DNA of 41,835 nt, taken from contig CAMWQN010000007.1 in assembly GCA_947176385.1 (NCBI GenBank), positions 1 through 41,835 on the forward strand, in the 5' to 3' direction. The position numbers were made by a program, and so were the translations under genes. Positions 1 through 9,329 of the stretch are shown in pieces; position 1 is the first letter of the stretch; each line of letters opens with the position of its first letter. The notes below the pieces were generated by a model. It did no database searches. It was not told the DNA's origin and was given only the letters and a program-made list of their open reading frames with translations. The DNA is from an uncultured Rickettsiales bacterium (GTDB lineage: Bacteria > Pseudomonadota > Alphaproteobacteria > Rs-D84).

Positions 1-56
1 ACCGTTTGGAAAATTTACACAAAACGTGTAAAATATAAAAGACGAGAGATTTTAAC

Positions 57-599
57 ATGAAAAAACTGATTTGTTCTTTTTTGACATTCGATTGCATTTG
101 TGGTGCGGCAACGGCTGCGACGTTCACATCATGCGGTCCTGGATATATATTAACATCGCACGCAAAAATTGATGGCATCAATGCTGCCGAATGCCAAAAG
201 TTATGGTGTCGTGATTTGGAAAATGGTCGTAATATGGGCAGTGGTAAAAACGCAAACAGCGGATACAAATCAACAAATTCCCCAACAGAATTATGTGATG
301 CCAGCGGCAAATGCATTGAATGTTTTGGTGAACGTCGTTGGTGCGCTGGTGAAACACCGGGCACATGGAACCCAGAATATGGTGCATATACCCGCAGTGG
401 CGACAATTCAACATATCGTTCTTACCAGAAAGGCAGTTGTTTCGCATGGCGCCTGGAAAAACCAGAATGTGAAAATGGTGAAACCGCTATTTTACAAGGT
501 GGCAAATGGGTTTGCGCAACCGCCAGCGGCAATACCACCGGAACACGCGCATCCAGCATACGCAGAACCGGCACAACATTACGTCGCCCAATGCGATAA
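57..599 (+). CDS. Secreted Cys-rich hypothetical protein
   Basis: 180 aa ORF, N-terminal hydrophobic signal-like segment MKKLICSFLTFDCICGAATA, many Cys; followed by an intrinsic terminator. Confidence 0.65.
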   Translation: MKKLICSFLTFDCICGAATAATFTSCGPGYILTSHAKIDGINAAECQKLWCRDLENGRNMGSGKNANSGYKSTNSPTELCDASGKCIECFGERRWCAGETPGTWNPEYGAYTRSGDNSTYRSYQKGSCFAWRLEKPECENGETAILQGGKWVCATASGNTTGTRASSIRRTGTTLRRPMR

Positions 600-605
600 A
601 ATTCC

Positions 606-635
606 GCGCCCCACATGGGGCGCAATTCTTTTTTT
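606..635 (+). terminator. Rho-independent terminator after the 57-599 CDS
   Basis: GCGCCCCA-ca-TGGGGCGC stem followed by a T-rich tract. Confidence 0.75.
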
Positions 636-714
636 AGCCAAATATTTGTTTTTATGATTTTTTTATGATATAATATGCCTGTTAGAGAGAATGGCAACCG
701 TTAAAGAGTGTCTT

Positions 715-1275
715 ATGCCAAGTAAAAAATTAGATTTTAAAACAGGTCAATATGTCGTATATCCAACCCAGGGTGTTGGTAAATTATTACGTATCGAAGA
801 ACAAACGGTTGGCGACCAAAAGATAAAAATGCTGGTCATCGACTTTGAACGCAACCATATGACATTACGTGTCCCGGTTGAACGTGCAGAAATATCAGGT
901 TTGCGTCCATTGACATCTGTAAAAAAGATGGATGAAGCAATCGCATCCGCCAAGGGCAAAGCCGGCGCAAAACGTATGATTTGGGCACGTCGCGCAGCAC
1001 AATACGAAGAAAATATTAATTCTGGCGACCCAATGAAGCTGGCAGAGGTTGTACGCGACCTGCAACGTCGCACCGCCGCTGACACAATGACATTTTCAGC
1101 CCGTCAGTTATACCTGCGTGCACTGGAACGCATGGCACAAGAATTTGCCGTCCTGCATAAAATTGATTTGGATGCCGCATCTGATAAAATAGAAGATATC
1201 CTGGGCGTTCCAAAAGAAATCGATTTGAATGCCGTTGATACCGACGATGAAGAAATGGACGAAGACGACAGTTAG
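715..1275 (+). CDS. carD: CarD/CdnL-family transcriptional regulator
   Basis: FKTGQYVVYPTQGVGKLLRIEEQ...MLVIDFERNHMTLRVPVERAEISGLRPL is typical of the CarD N-terminal domain. ORF opens at 691; the ATG at 715 (MPSKKLDF) is the likelier start. Confidence 0.9.
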   Translation: MPSKKLDFKTGQYVVYPTQGVGKLLRIEEQTVGDQKIKMLVIDFERNHMTLRVPVERAEISGLRPLTSVKKMDEAIASAKGKAGAKRMIWARRAAQYEENINSGDPMKLAEVVRDLQRRTAADTMTFSARQLYLRALERMAQEFAVLHKIDLDAASDKIEDILGVPKEIDLNAVDTDDEEMDEDDS

Positions 1276-1301
1276 CGTCCCATCATACAGAATAAATAAA
1301 C

Positions 1302-1328
1302 ACCGCCCGTTGGGCGGTATTTTGTTTT
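1302..1328 (+). terminator. Rho-independent terminator after carD
   Basis: ACCGCCC-gtt-GGGCGGT followed by a T-rich tract. Confidence 0.75.
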
Positions 1329-1380
1329 TAAATATACATTTTCAGCACAACCTGTGTTATACTGACAAAAAAGGTATAAT

Positions 1381-2193
1381 ATGAGCAATTTTGACCAGGG
1401 GCAAAACACCATAAAAAAACTTGATAATATCATTGATTCCCTGGGTCCACAGTTGGTGTCTGCGATGCAAAGTGTATTCGGCACAACCCAAGCACTGTTA
1501 ATGATAGAAAAAGCATATAAAGACTATCCTATGTTGGCTCGGGTTGCCGCATCAAAATCAGATAAAGAACTATTCGCCCTATACCAAATTGCCGCACAAA
1601 ATATTGCCAAGATAAATGAAAGCAATTTCAACCCGGCAGGGTTAACAGAATTATCACAAAAACTTTATGACGCCTCATATGGATTTATTGAACAAAACCA
1701 GCAATTAAATCGTATCCGTGGCCAATGGGCACGGGCATCAGTCGCAGAACGTAAACATTTTTGCAACGCGGTACTGGACAACCTGAGTCGTACATTTAAT
1801 GTTCCACGTCCAAACGTATATTTTCAGACAAGCCAAATACTACCTGTTCGTGGATTCATGTATGACGATACAATGTTCCTAAGCATTGATGGTTCTGCTG
1901 GCGCACCAGGTCTAATCGTTCACGAATTTACACACCACCTGCAAAACCATGGCAAAACACCAATGGGACGCGATGCATTTAAACAACCCCGTGAAAACTA
2001 TGTACTCAGCGCATTTTTACCCGCCACAAAGCGCGACAGATTCAAAGATTTTGTAATGAATAATATCTATACAAAATCATTGACCGAACGCGAGGCTATA
2101 TTTACCGGCGACTGGGTAAAAAAGCATTTTAAAGAAAAACATAACATGCTGTCACCTGCAATGATGATGCAACAAAATCAAACGTCCTTATAA
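1381..2193 (+). CDS. Hypothetical protein with HExxH zinc-metallopeptidase-like motif
   Basis: 270 aa ORF; LIVHEFTHHLQNHG contains HExxH with a downstream LTEREAIFTG candidate third-ligand region. Confidence 0.6.
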   Translation: MSNFDQGQNTIKKLDNIIDSLGPQLVSAMQSVFGTTQALLMIEKAYKDYPMLARVAASKSDKELFALYQIAAQNIAKINESNFNPAGLTELSQKLYDASYGFIEQNQQLNRIRGQWARASVAERKHFCNAVLDNLSRTFNVPRPNVYFQTSQILPVRGFMYDDTMFLSIDGSAGAPGLIVHEFTHHLQNHGKTPMGRDAFKQPRENYVLSAFLPATKRDRFKDFVMNNIYTKSLTEREAIFTGDWVKKHFKEKHNMLSPAMMMQQNQTSL

Positions 2194-2199
2194 ATCAAT

Positions 2200-3321
2200 T
2201 TACACTTTGCCCTTATTATGCAAATTTACCATTGATATTTGGCGCGTCGCAAAATCCTGCATTGCCACGTCAAACGCATCCTGGCCGTCATCGCACAATA
2301 TATCAGGTGCATAGCCATTTGTTTCAAAGTTTTCCTGCACCAGTTCACGATATACACATCCGAATATGAACTTTATTTTACTGGTCGGCAAATAAATATG
2401 CCCGACATCGCCATATACTTCGCCACCACGCGTATTGTCGCCAACAAATTTGACATATGGATGTGGCTTTATCTTGGTACAAAACATTTCGGCACTGCTC
2501 ATCGTGCGCCAATCGGTCAGGACATAAATCGGATGCCGATAACCAGGTTGTGCAGATTCAAACACTGGACACAAATTATCGCCCGCATCAACCCACAATG
2601 CAGTACCCAACCCGTCGTTCAATGTTAACCAATCCGGATGATGTTTGCGACCATGCACAACGGCCGCGTCCGGTGTCGCACGAATATAAACTTTTTTAGC
2701 CATTGGCACATGTGCACCATACAAATTATACGCCAATTTATCGGTTGCGCGACTGCTGCCACCACCATTGCCACGCAAATCAACAACCAGCGCCGCAGAC
2801 CGCGTCAGCATATCAGCAACCTGTGCCTGTAATGGCTTAAAATACGTTTCATAATCACGCAATGTGCGAATTGCAATAACGGCGACATTACCACGCATTT
2901 CTAACTTTACAACATCATCACCAGCAATATTTTTGCCAACATCGCGCCCAGGCTTGCGTTTGTTGGTACGTGCCTGTTGTTTGTCCAGCATTATGCACAT
3001 ATGACAATCGGCAAACTGCGCGATAATTGGACGAAGCACATCAAACAAATCACCGGCGGTCATATTATCATGTGCATTATCTTGAATCCGGCGCAATGCA
3101 ACCAACACCTGCCGACGCGCGGCATCCGGCAAAAACGGCCACCCACCATACACATTTATCAGCGCCCGCGCAAATGCCGACACATCATGCCGCACCTGAG
3201 TTGCCGTCAACGTACGCCCCGCATCTTGTTGGATGACATCCGGCAATTCCATATCGGCAATCGCAGATTCCGCTAATAATTCTTGTTCCAACTGTGCAAT
3301 GGATGGTATTGCTTTCTTCAT
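2200..3321 (-). CDS. S41-family (C-terminal processing protease-like) peptidase, no obvious signal peptide
   Basis: ALVVDLRGNGGGSSRATDKLAYNLYG and DWRTMSSAEMFCTKIK...VGDNTRGG resemble the S41 core. Confidence 0.7.
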   Translation of the reverse strand: MKKAIPSIAQLEQELLAESAIADMELPDVIQQDAGRTLTATQVRHDVSAFARALINVYGGWPFLPDAARRQVLVALRRIQDNAHDNMTAGDLFDVLRPIIAQFADCHMCIMLDKQQARTNKRKPGRDVGKNIAGDDVVKLEMRGNVAVIAIRTLRDYETYFKPLQAQVADMLTRSAALVVDLRGNGGGSSRATDKLAYNLYGAHVPMAKKVYIRATPDAAVVHGRKHHPDWLTLNDGLGTALWVDAGDNLCPVFESAQPGYRHPIYVLTDWRTMSSAEMFCTKIKPHPYVKFVGDNTRGGEVYGDVGHIYLPTSKIKFIFGCVYRELVQENFETNGYAPDILCDDGQDAFDVAMQDFATRQISMVNLHNKGKV

Positions 3322-3402
3322 TTATACTCCCTTCGGCTTTGTATAAACAAAATATGATGCAGAATCAACGACTTGTCAATAGCGTTTTGACAAATAATCA
3401 TA

Positions 3403-3430
3403 TTGACAACACACTAAAAATGTGTATAAT
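3403..3430 (+). promoter_or_regulatory. Consensus sigma70-type promoter (TTGACA-16 bp-TATAAT)
   Basis: TTGACA at 3403-3408 and TATAAT at 3425-3430, with no plus-strand gene downstream before 7141. Confidence 0.6.
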
Positions 3431-3436
3431 GATAGT

Positions 3437-3487
3437 ATAAAGAAAGTACAGAACTAAACACCGCCCATATGGGCGGTGTTTGTTTTT
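3437..3487 (+). ncRNA. Candidate short (~50 nt) orphan transcript
   Basis: Starts just after a perfect -10 box and ends at the hairpin AAACACCGCCCATATGGGCGGTGTTTGTTTTT. Confidence 0.35.
3456..3487 (+). terminator. Intrinsic terminator (26-bp perfect palindrome)
   Basis: AAACACCGCCCAT|ATGGGCGGTGTTT followed by GTTTTT on +; may also serve nifJ on -. Confidence 0.7.
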
Positions 3488-3507
3488 GCATTTATCACGC
3501 AACCGGC

Positions 3508-6500
3508 TTACTTATCTGTTGGTGCATCCGGCGCATTTTCCATTGCGAAATGCGCGATATGCTTTTTTAAATGCGTACGATAACGGTTGTTTTCCTTGGC
3601 TGCATCAACCAGTTTATCAAAGTTCGGATTTGCCGCACGCGCCGCATTGAAACGTGATTCCGTTTTCAAGAATTCTTCCAATGGTGCCGGATTATCAACA
3701 TTAGAATCCAGTGTTAATGGATTGTGTCCTTCGGCAATCAGGCGTGGGTCAAATCGATACAATGGCCATGCGCCGGTTTGGACTTCCTGCATTTGGTGCT
3801 GTGGACCGTTTTGCAGTGCAAACCCATGTGCAATGCACGGTGCATACGCCAATATAATTGATGGTCCTGGGAAAGATTCAGCCTCGCGCAGGGCATGTAT
3901 TGCCTGGGGTTGATTTGCGCCCAGTGCGATTTGTGCAACGTATGCGCCACTCATCATTGCAATCATGCCCAAATCTTTTTTCGCATGTTCTTTACCACCG
4001 ATCGCAAATTTCATGCTGGCACCAAATGGCGTTGATTTCGATTGCTGACCACCAGTGTTCGAATATCCTTCGGTATCCAGAACCAGGATGTTAATATTTT
4101 CGCCACTATGCAAAATATGGTCCAAACCACCATATCCAATGTCATACGCCCAACCGTCACCACCGATAATCCATACAGATTTGGTTACGATTTCGCTGAC
4201 CAGGCTTTCCGCCAGGCGTGCACGTGGTCCATCCATTTTTGCCAATTTTGCGCGCAAAGCCTGTTCGTATTCACGCTGTTTTGCAGGCGACTTTTCCGCA
4301 AACATCGCATCAACGTTTTCAATATTCAATTCATGCAACAGACTGCGCAATGTACTGCGTTTCTGATTCAGCGCCAGGCGCATTCCCAGCCCATATTCGG
4401 CATTATCTTCGAACAATGAATTTGACCATGCCGGTCCACGTCCGTTTGCATCACATGTCCACGGTGTCGTCGGCAGGTTTGCCCCATAAATTGATGAGCA
4501 CCCTGTCGCATTTGCAACAACCATGCGATCTCCGAACAGGTGCGATAACATACGTACATATGGCGTTTCGCCACAGCCCGCGCATGCGCCTGGGAATTCA
4601 AAATAGTGTGGCAATAATTCGATATGCTTTGGTATGTTCAGATTCAATTTTTCACGTGGAATATCTGGCAACTTTACGACTTCATCAAATACCTTTTGAT
4701 TATCCGCAGCATCTTTCATTGGTGTCAATGCCAACGCCTGAACCGGACAATTTTTAACGCATATTCCGCATCCCGTACAATCTGCCGGTGATATCGACAA
4801 TGTAAAGTACATATCAGGTCCCAATTCCGGTGTCTTCATCGGAACAACGATTACACCACGGGCACGGGCTGCGTCTGCTTGGTCGGCAGTCATTGCCTTG
4901 ATACGTATTGCCGCATGTGGACACAGCATTGCACATTTACCACACTGGATACATTTCGATAAATCACATGTTGCAACGCGATCTGCAATGGCACGCTTTT
5001 CATACTTAGACGTACCAACCGGATACTGCCCTGCCCCAAATTCACCATCAACACGGAAACGTGATACAGGAATCGCATCACCACGTTGCGCTGCCATTTC
5101 GCCCAATGTACCTGCGATTTCCGCTGGCGCGTCACTTGTCATTGCCGGCACAAAGTCCGGTGCAAACGAACCAACAGACGATGGCAGTTTATATTCGGTC
5201 AAGAAATCTGCCGCACTGTCAACTGCTGCCCAGTTTGCCTCAACGATATCCATACCTTTCTTTTTATATGTTTTTTCAATCGCAATTTTGGCAGATTTTG
5301 CGGCGACCGCCGGGTCAATAACCTCTGTTAAATTAAAGAAATTCAACATAATAAATGTATTAATGCGATTACCCAGCCCCAGTTTCTGCGCAGCACCGTT
5401 CGCATCCAAGAAGAATACACGTGCACGCATTCTGATCAAGTGTTCTTGTGTTTCCCGCGGCAGGTTTGCAAATGCCACGTCTGGTGCCATTGATGTGTTA
5501 ATCATGACTGTACCACCCGCACGCAGACCACGGAATACGTCAAACCGCTGTGCAATCATAAAGTTCGAAACACTGATAAAATCCGCAACCTCTATCAAAT
5601 ATTGGCTTTGAATCGGCTTGCCTGAAAAACGAATATGCGACGCGGTCAATCCCCCAGATTTCTTGGAATCATACACCGCATACGATTGCGGATACAGATC
5701 TGAGTTTTCCCCAACAATCTTTACGATGTTTTTAACCGCACCAACTGTTCCGTCCGAACCAATACCATACAGAATCGCTGTCTTGAAATTTTCAGCCTGA
5801 ACAGCGAACGCAGGATCTGTTTTTAACGACAAATTAGTCAAATCATCATCAATACCGACCGTAAAATTATGATGCAACGTGCCGCGCATCAAGTTTTCAT
5901 ATATCGCCTTGACATCGCGCGGTTTAAATTCTTTGCTGCCCAAACCATAGCGCCCACCAAATATTTCGACACCATCACCCAGTACAGAACGCACATCTTG
6001 GTACAATGGTTCACCAATACTGCCCGGTTCCTTGGTACGATCCAGAACAGCGATGCGTTTAACAGTTTTTGGCAACGCTGCACGCAATGCATCTGCTGGG
6101 AATGGACGATACAAATGTATCTTTAGCAACCCTAATCCGCGTGGTAAAAATGGCAATGTTTCTTCAATAGTTTCGCATGCACTGCCCATTGCGATGATAA
6201 CATTTTCTGCGTTCGCATCACCGACATAGTCCACCAAATGATACGCGCGACCTGTTAATTCCGCGAACTTATCCATCATTCTTTGCACGATTTCAGGTGT
6301 TTTGTCATACAATGGATTTGCAGCTTCGCGTCCTTGGAAATACACATCTGGATTTTGCGCTGTACCACGGATTGTCGGCTTGTCCGGTGTCATACCGCGG
6401 GCACGATTTTCCAACACCAAATTGTCTGGTATCATTTCATGCAAAACGGAATCATCAATACGGGTCAACCGTGATTCTTCGTGACTGGTGCGGAACCCGT

Positions 6501-7008
6501 CAAAGAAATGCAAAAACGGCACACGGGCACGCAATGTCGCGCTATGCGCAATTGCTGCCATATCGTGGGCTTGCTGAACATTATGTGATGACAACATTGC
6601 AAAGCCTGTGGAACGCACCGACATAACATCACTGTGATCGCCAAAAATCGATAACGCATGCGTTGCCAAGGCGCGTGCCGCAACATGCATTACGAATGGC
6701 GTTTGTTCACCGGCGATTTTATACATATTTGGAATCATCAGCAACAGCCCTTGGGATGCTGTAAATGTAGTCGCCAAACTGCCCATCTGTAATGCGCCAT
6801 GCATTGCACCGGCTGCCCCACCTTCGGATTGCATTTCGATAATCTGTGGGATTGCACCCCAAATATTTTTCTTGTGCTGGAATGACCATTCATCCGCCAA
6901 TTCGCCCATAGTACTGCTGGGTGTAATCGGATAAATCGCCGCAAAATCGACACAGCGGTATGCAACATCTGCTGCCGCCCAGTTACCATCAACAATTAAG
7001 TTTGCCAT
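3508..7008 (-). CDS. nifJ: Pyruvate:ferredoxin (flavodoxin) oxidoreductase
   Basis: 1166 aa single-chain PFOR; N-term YPITPSSTMGELADEW, ferredoxin motifs CIQCGKCAMLCP and CTGCGICVKNCP, TPP domain CAGCGETPYV...GGDGWAYDIGYGGLDH. Confidence 0.97.
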   Translation of the reverse strand: MANLIVDGNWAAADVAYRCVDFAAIYPITPSSTMGELADEWSFQHKKNIWGAIPQIIEMQSEGGAAGAMHGALQMGSLATTFTASQGLLLMIPNMYKIAGEQTPFVMHVAARALATHALSIFGDHSDVMSVRSTGFAMLSSHNVQQAHDMAAIAHSATLRARVPFLHFFDGFRTSHEESRLTRIDDSVLHEMIPDNLVLENRARGMTPDKPTIRGTAQNPDVYFQGREAANPLYDKTPEIVQRMMDKFAELTGRAYHLVDYVGDANAENVIIAMGSACETIEETLPFLPRGLGLLKIHLYRPFPADALRAALPKTVKRIAVLDRTKEPGSIGEPLYQDVRSVLGDGVEIFGGRYGLGSKEFKPRDVKAIYENLMRGTLHHNFTVGIDDDLTNLSLKTDPAFAVQAENFKTAILYGIGSDGTVGAVKNIVKIVGENSDLYPQSYAVYDSKKSGGLTASHIRFSGKPIQSQYLIEVADFISVSNFMIAQRFDVFRGLRAGGTVMINTSMAPDVAFANLPRETQEHLIRMRARVFFLDANGAAQKLGLGNRINTFIMLNFFNLTEVIDPAVAAKSAKIAIEKTYKKKGMDIVEANWAAVDSAADFLTEYKLPSSVGSFAPDFVPAMTSDAPAEIAGTLGEMAAQRGDAIPVSRFRVDGEFGAGQYPVGTSKYEKRAIADRVATCDLSKCIQCGKCAMLCPHAAIRIKAMTADQADAARARGVIVVPMKTPELGPDMYFTLSISPADCTGCGICVKNCPVQALALTPMKDAADNQKVFDEVVKLPDIPREKLNLNIPKHIELLPHYFEFPGACAGCGETPYVRMLSHLFGDRMVVANATGCSSIYGANLPTTPWTCDANGRGPAWSNSLFEDNAEYGLGMRLALNQKRSTLRSLLHELNIENVDAMFAEKSPAKQREYEQALRAKLAKMDGPRARLAESLVSEIVTKSVWIIGGDGWAYDIGYGGLDHILHSGENINILVLDTEGYSNTGGQQSKSTPFGASMKFAIGGKEHAKKDLGMIAMMSGAYVAQIALGANQPQAIHALREAESFPGPSIILAYAPCIAHGFALQNGPQHQMQEVQTGAWPLYRFDPRLIAEGHNPLTLDSNVDNPAPLEEFLKTESRFNAARAANPNFDKLVDAAKENNRYRTHLKKHIAHFAMENAPDAPTDK

Positions 7009-7088
7009 AGTGTTTTCCTTACTTTATGTATCAGGAAAATGATACAGACAAATCCCACCCAAGGCAAGAAATATTAACAATTAAATTA

Positions 7089-7116
7089 TTGACATATTTT
7101 ATATTTGTATTAAAAT
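7089..7116 (+). promoter_or_regulatory. Putative promoter of 7141 CDS
   Basis: TTGACA-16 bp-TAAAAT. Confidence 0.45.
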
Positions 7117-7140
7117 ATTATAAAAACAATAGGATAATTC

Positions 7141-7686
7141 ATGCGTAATAACCACAACCCATACAATATGGATAATGTTGACAAGAACTATATTGAACAC
7201 GACAATATATACATTGCCGGCACAATCAATTACACCGAACGCTATCGTCTGTTAAATGCGATTGCCGAAATGGTATCATCCAAAGTGACCATGGCACACC
7301 GCCTGCGTGAAAGTAAATATTTTACAATGCCAGTCATTCATATCAACATCGCATGTGATGATCAAAAAGCATACATAAGCCAAACCGAACGATTTTTCAG
7401 AATACTGGCATATGCACGTGAAAATGGGTTAAGCATCGAAACAAATGTAGTGGACCCCGTTTGCATGAACAGTTGGCTGGGACGCATCATTCGCCAATTT
7501 GCAACCCCAGGTTTCAGAAACATGTTCGAATCCGCATATTACTATTATTATCCGGAAACATATAACCCATTAACAAAACGCACAGAATTAAGCCCAACCC
7601 CGATTATAATTACCCCGGACGAATTACTACGCACAGGATTATGCGACACAATATTTCTGAACAATGGCAAAATCAGAACACGATAA
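7141..7686 (+). CDS. Hypothetical protein, possibly ClpP/crotonase-like fold
   Basis: 181 aa ORF; NIYIAGTIN...PVIHINIACDD...RFFRILAYARENGLSIETNVVDP has the strand/helix order of ClpP-like proteins (weak). Confidence 0.5.
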   Translation: MRNNHNPYNMDNVDKNYIEHDNIYIAGTINYTERYRLLNAIAEMVSSKVTMAHRLRESKYFTMPVIHINIACDDQKAYISQTERFFRILAYARENGLSIETNVVDPVCMNSWLGRIIRQFATPGFRNMFESAYYYYYPETYNPLTKRTELSPTPIIITPDELLRTGLCDTIFLNNGKIRTR

Positions 7687-7713
7687 AAAACGGGGCAAAT
7701 TGCCCCATTTTTT
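7685..7713 (+). terminator. Bidirectional intrinsic terminator
   Basis: AAAAAACGGGGCA-aat-TGCCCCATTTTTTT between convergent genes. Confidence 0.8.
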
Positions 7714-9203
7714 TATTTCTTGTTTGATTTTTTTGGTGCTGACGCGTCACTCTTCTTGTCCTGTGGTGCGTCTGCGTCAACTGCATCTTTCTGGTCTGAT
7801 GCAACGGCTGGCGCATCCGCCGGGGTCAGTGGCGCAATACTTGCACGTGTCTGCATTTTAGACATCGCAATTATCATATCCATCGCGCGTTGCAACTGAT
7901 AATCACGTGCATCTTTTTCTTCATCACTTAATTCTTCGTATGGAGTTTCATCATCATTGTCTGATTTGGATGATTTACCCTTGTCTTTGGATGTGTCTTT
8001 CTTTTTTGCCTTTTCATTCTTTAACGCGTTTTTAAAAGACGCCTCGGAATACATGCTTTCTTTTTTCTCTAACACTTCCAATTTACTTTGCAAGACTTCG
8101 ACATCAGGTGTAATACCTTCGTTCTGAATTGAACGTCCCGACGGTGTATAATAACGTGCAATTGTTATATGTATCGCCGTACCATCACCCAACGGCTTTT
8201 GCTGCTGAACACTGCCTTTGCCAAAGGATTGCGACCCCATAACCAGCGCGCGTCCATTATCCTGCAATGCGCCAGCGACAATTTCTGATGCCGATGCAGA
8301 ACCATGATTTATCAGAACAACAATAGGCTTTCCATTTGTCAAATCACCCGGTTTTGCAAAATTGCGTTCGATATCAGCACTGTTCTTGCCACGTGTTGAA
8401 ACAATTTCCCCCGCATCCAAGAATGCATCAGACACATCAATCGCCGCTGTCAAATATCCGCCCGGATTATTGCGCACGTCAATAACATATCCTGCGACAT
8501 CTTTCTTTTCCAGATCGTTGATCGCGTCACGCAATTCCTTGGCTGTTGTTGCACCAAAGTCAGAAATACGAACATATCCAATTTTTGGCGCATCCGGTTC
8601 TGCCCCAGCCAATGTTTTGGCGTCATGCTTTACTGATTTTACTTTGATAATTGCGCGTTTTAATGTGATTGTCTTGGGCTCACCATCATCAGAAATTACG
8701 GTTAATTTAACCTTGGTCCCCGGGCGCCCTTTCATTCTTTTCACCGCCTGATTCAGGGTCAGGTCAAAAACCTGCTCGTCATCAATGTGGGTTATATAGT
8801 CACCAGCTTTTATCCCAGCCTTTTCTGCCGGGGTGTCATCAATTGGCGAAATTACACGCACTGCGCCACGATCACTGGTAATCTGAATACCAAGTCCCCC
8901 AAATTCACCATGCGATTTATCATTAAATTCCTTGAAATCATCCGCCGACAGATATGATGAATGTGGGTCCAGTGCGCCCAACATACCACTCATTGCAGCC
9001 TCTAACATCTTTTTTTCATCGGCTTCTTCGACAAAGTTATCACGTGCGACTTCGAACACCAGTGCTAATTTCTTTAATTCTTCATAAATTTGTTCATCTG
9101 TTAAATGAACGACCGGTTCTTCGGCTTTCTTTTTATTTGCAGGCGCCCCGTACGCCATAACCGGTGCCATTAACGCCATAAACAAAGCAAGTCTTTTCAG
9201 CAT
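7713..9203 (-). CDS. ctpA: Carboxy-terminal processing serine protease (S41, PDZ)
   Basis: PDZ region GGLGIQITSDRGAVRVISPIDDTPAEKAGIKAGDYI and active-site region GSASASEIVAGALQDNGRALVMGSQSFGKGSVQ. Confidence 0.93.
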   Translation of the reverse strand: MLKRLALFMALMAPVMAYGAPANKKKAEEPVVHLTDEQIYEELKKLALVFEVARDNFVEEADEKKMLEAAMSGMLGALDPHSSYLSADDFKEFNDKSHGEFGGLGIQITSDRGAVRVISPIDDTPAEKAGIKAGDYITHIDDEQVFDLTLNQAVKRMKGRPGTKVKLTVISDDGEPKTITLKRAIIKVKSVKHDAKTLAGAEPDAPKIGYVRISDFGATTAKELRDAINDLEKKDVAGYVIDVRNNPGGYLTAAIDVSDAFLDAGEIVSTRGKNSADIERNFAKPGDLTNGKPIVVLINHGSASASEIVAGALQDNGRALVMGSQSFGKGSVQQQKPLGDGTAIHITIARYYTPSGRSIQNEGITPDVEVLQSKLEVLEKKESMYSEASFKNALKNEKAKKKDTSKDKGKSSKSDNDDETPYEELSDEEKDARDYQLQRAMDMIIAMSKMQTRASIAPLTPADAPAVASDQKDAVDADAPQDKKSDASAPKKSNKK

Positions 9204-9329
9204 ATTATTCCCTTTCCTTTTTTCCTTATGCAGAATATAAAATTTATGATATATTTAGCATAGAAAAAAAAACGAAACGTCGCAACACGTTTTTAAAGTC
9301 GAAATATAAAACCATAAATATTTATTCTG

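Noticed and set aside
3587-6995. Numerous ORFs on both strands overlapping nifJ
   Set aside because: Alternative-frame translations of a strongly supported single CDS.
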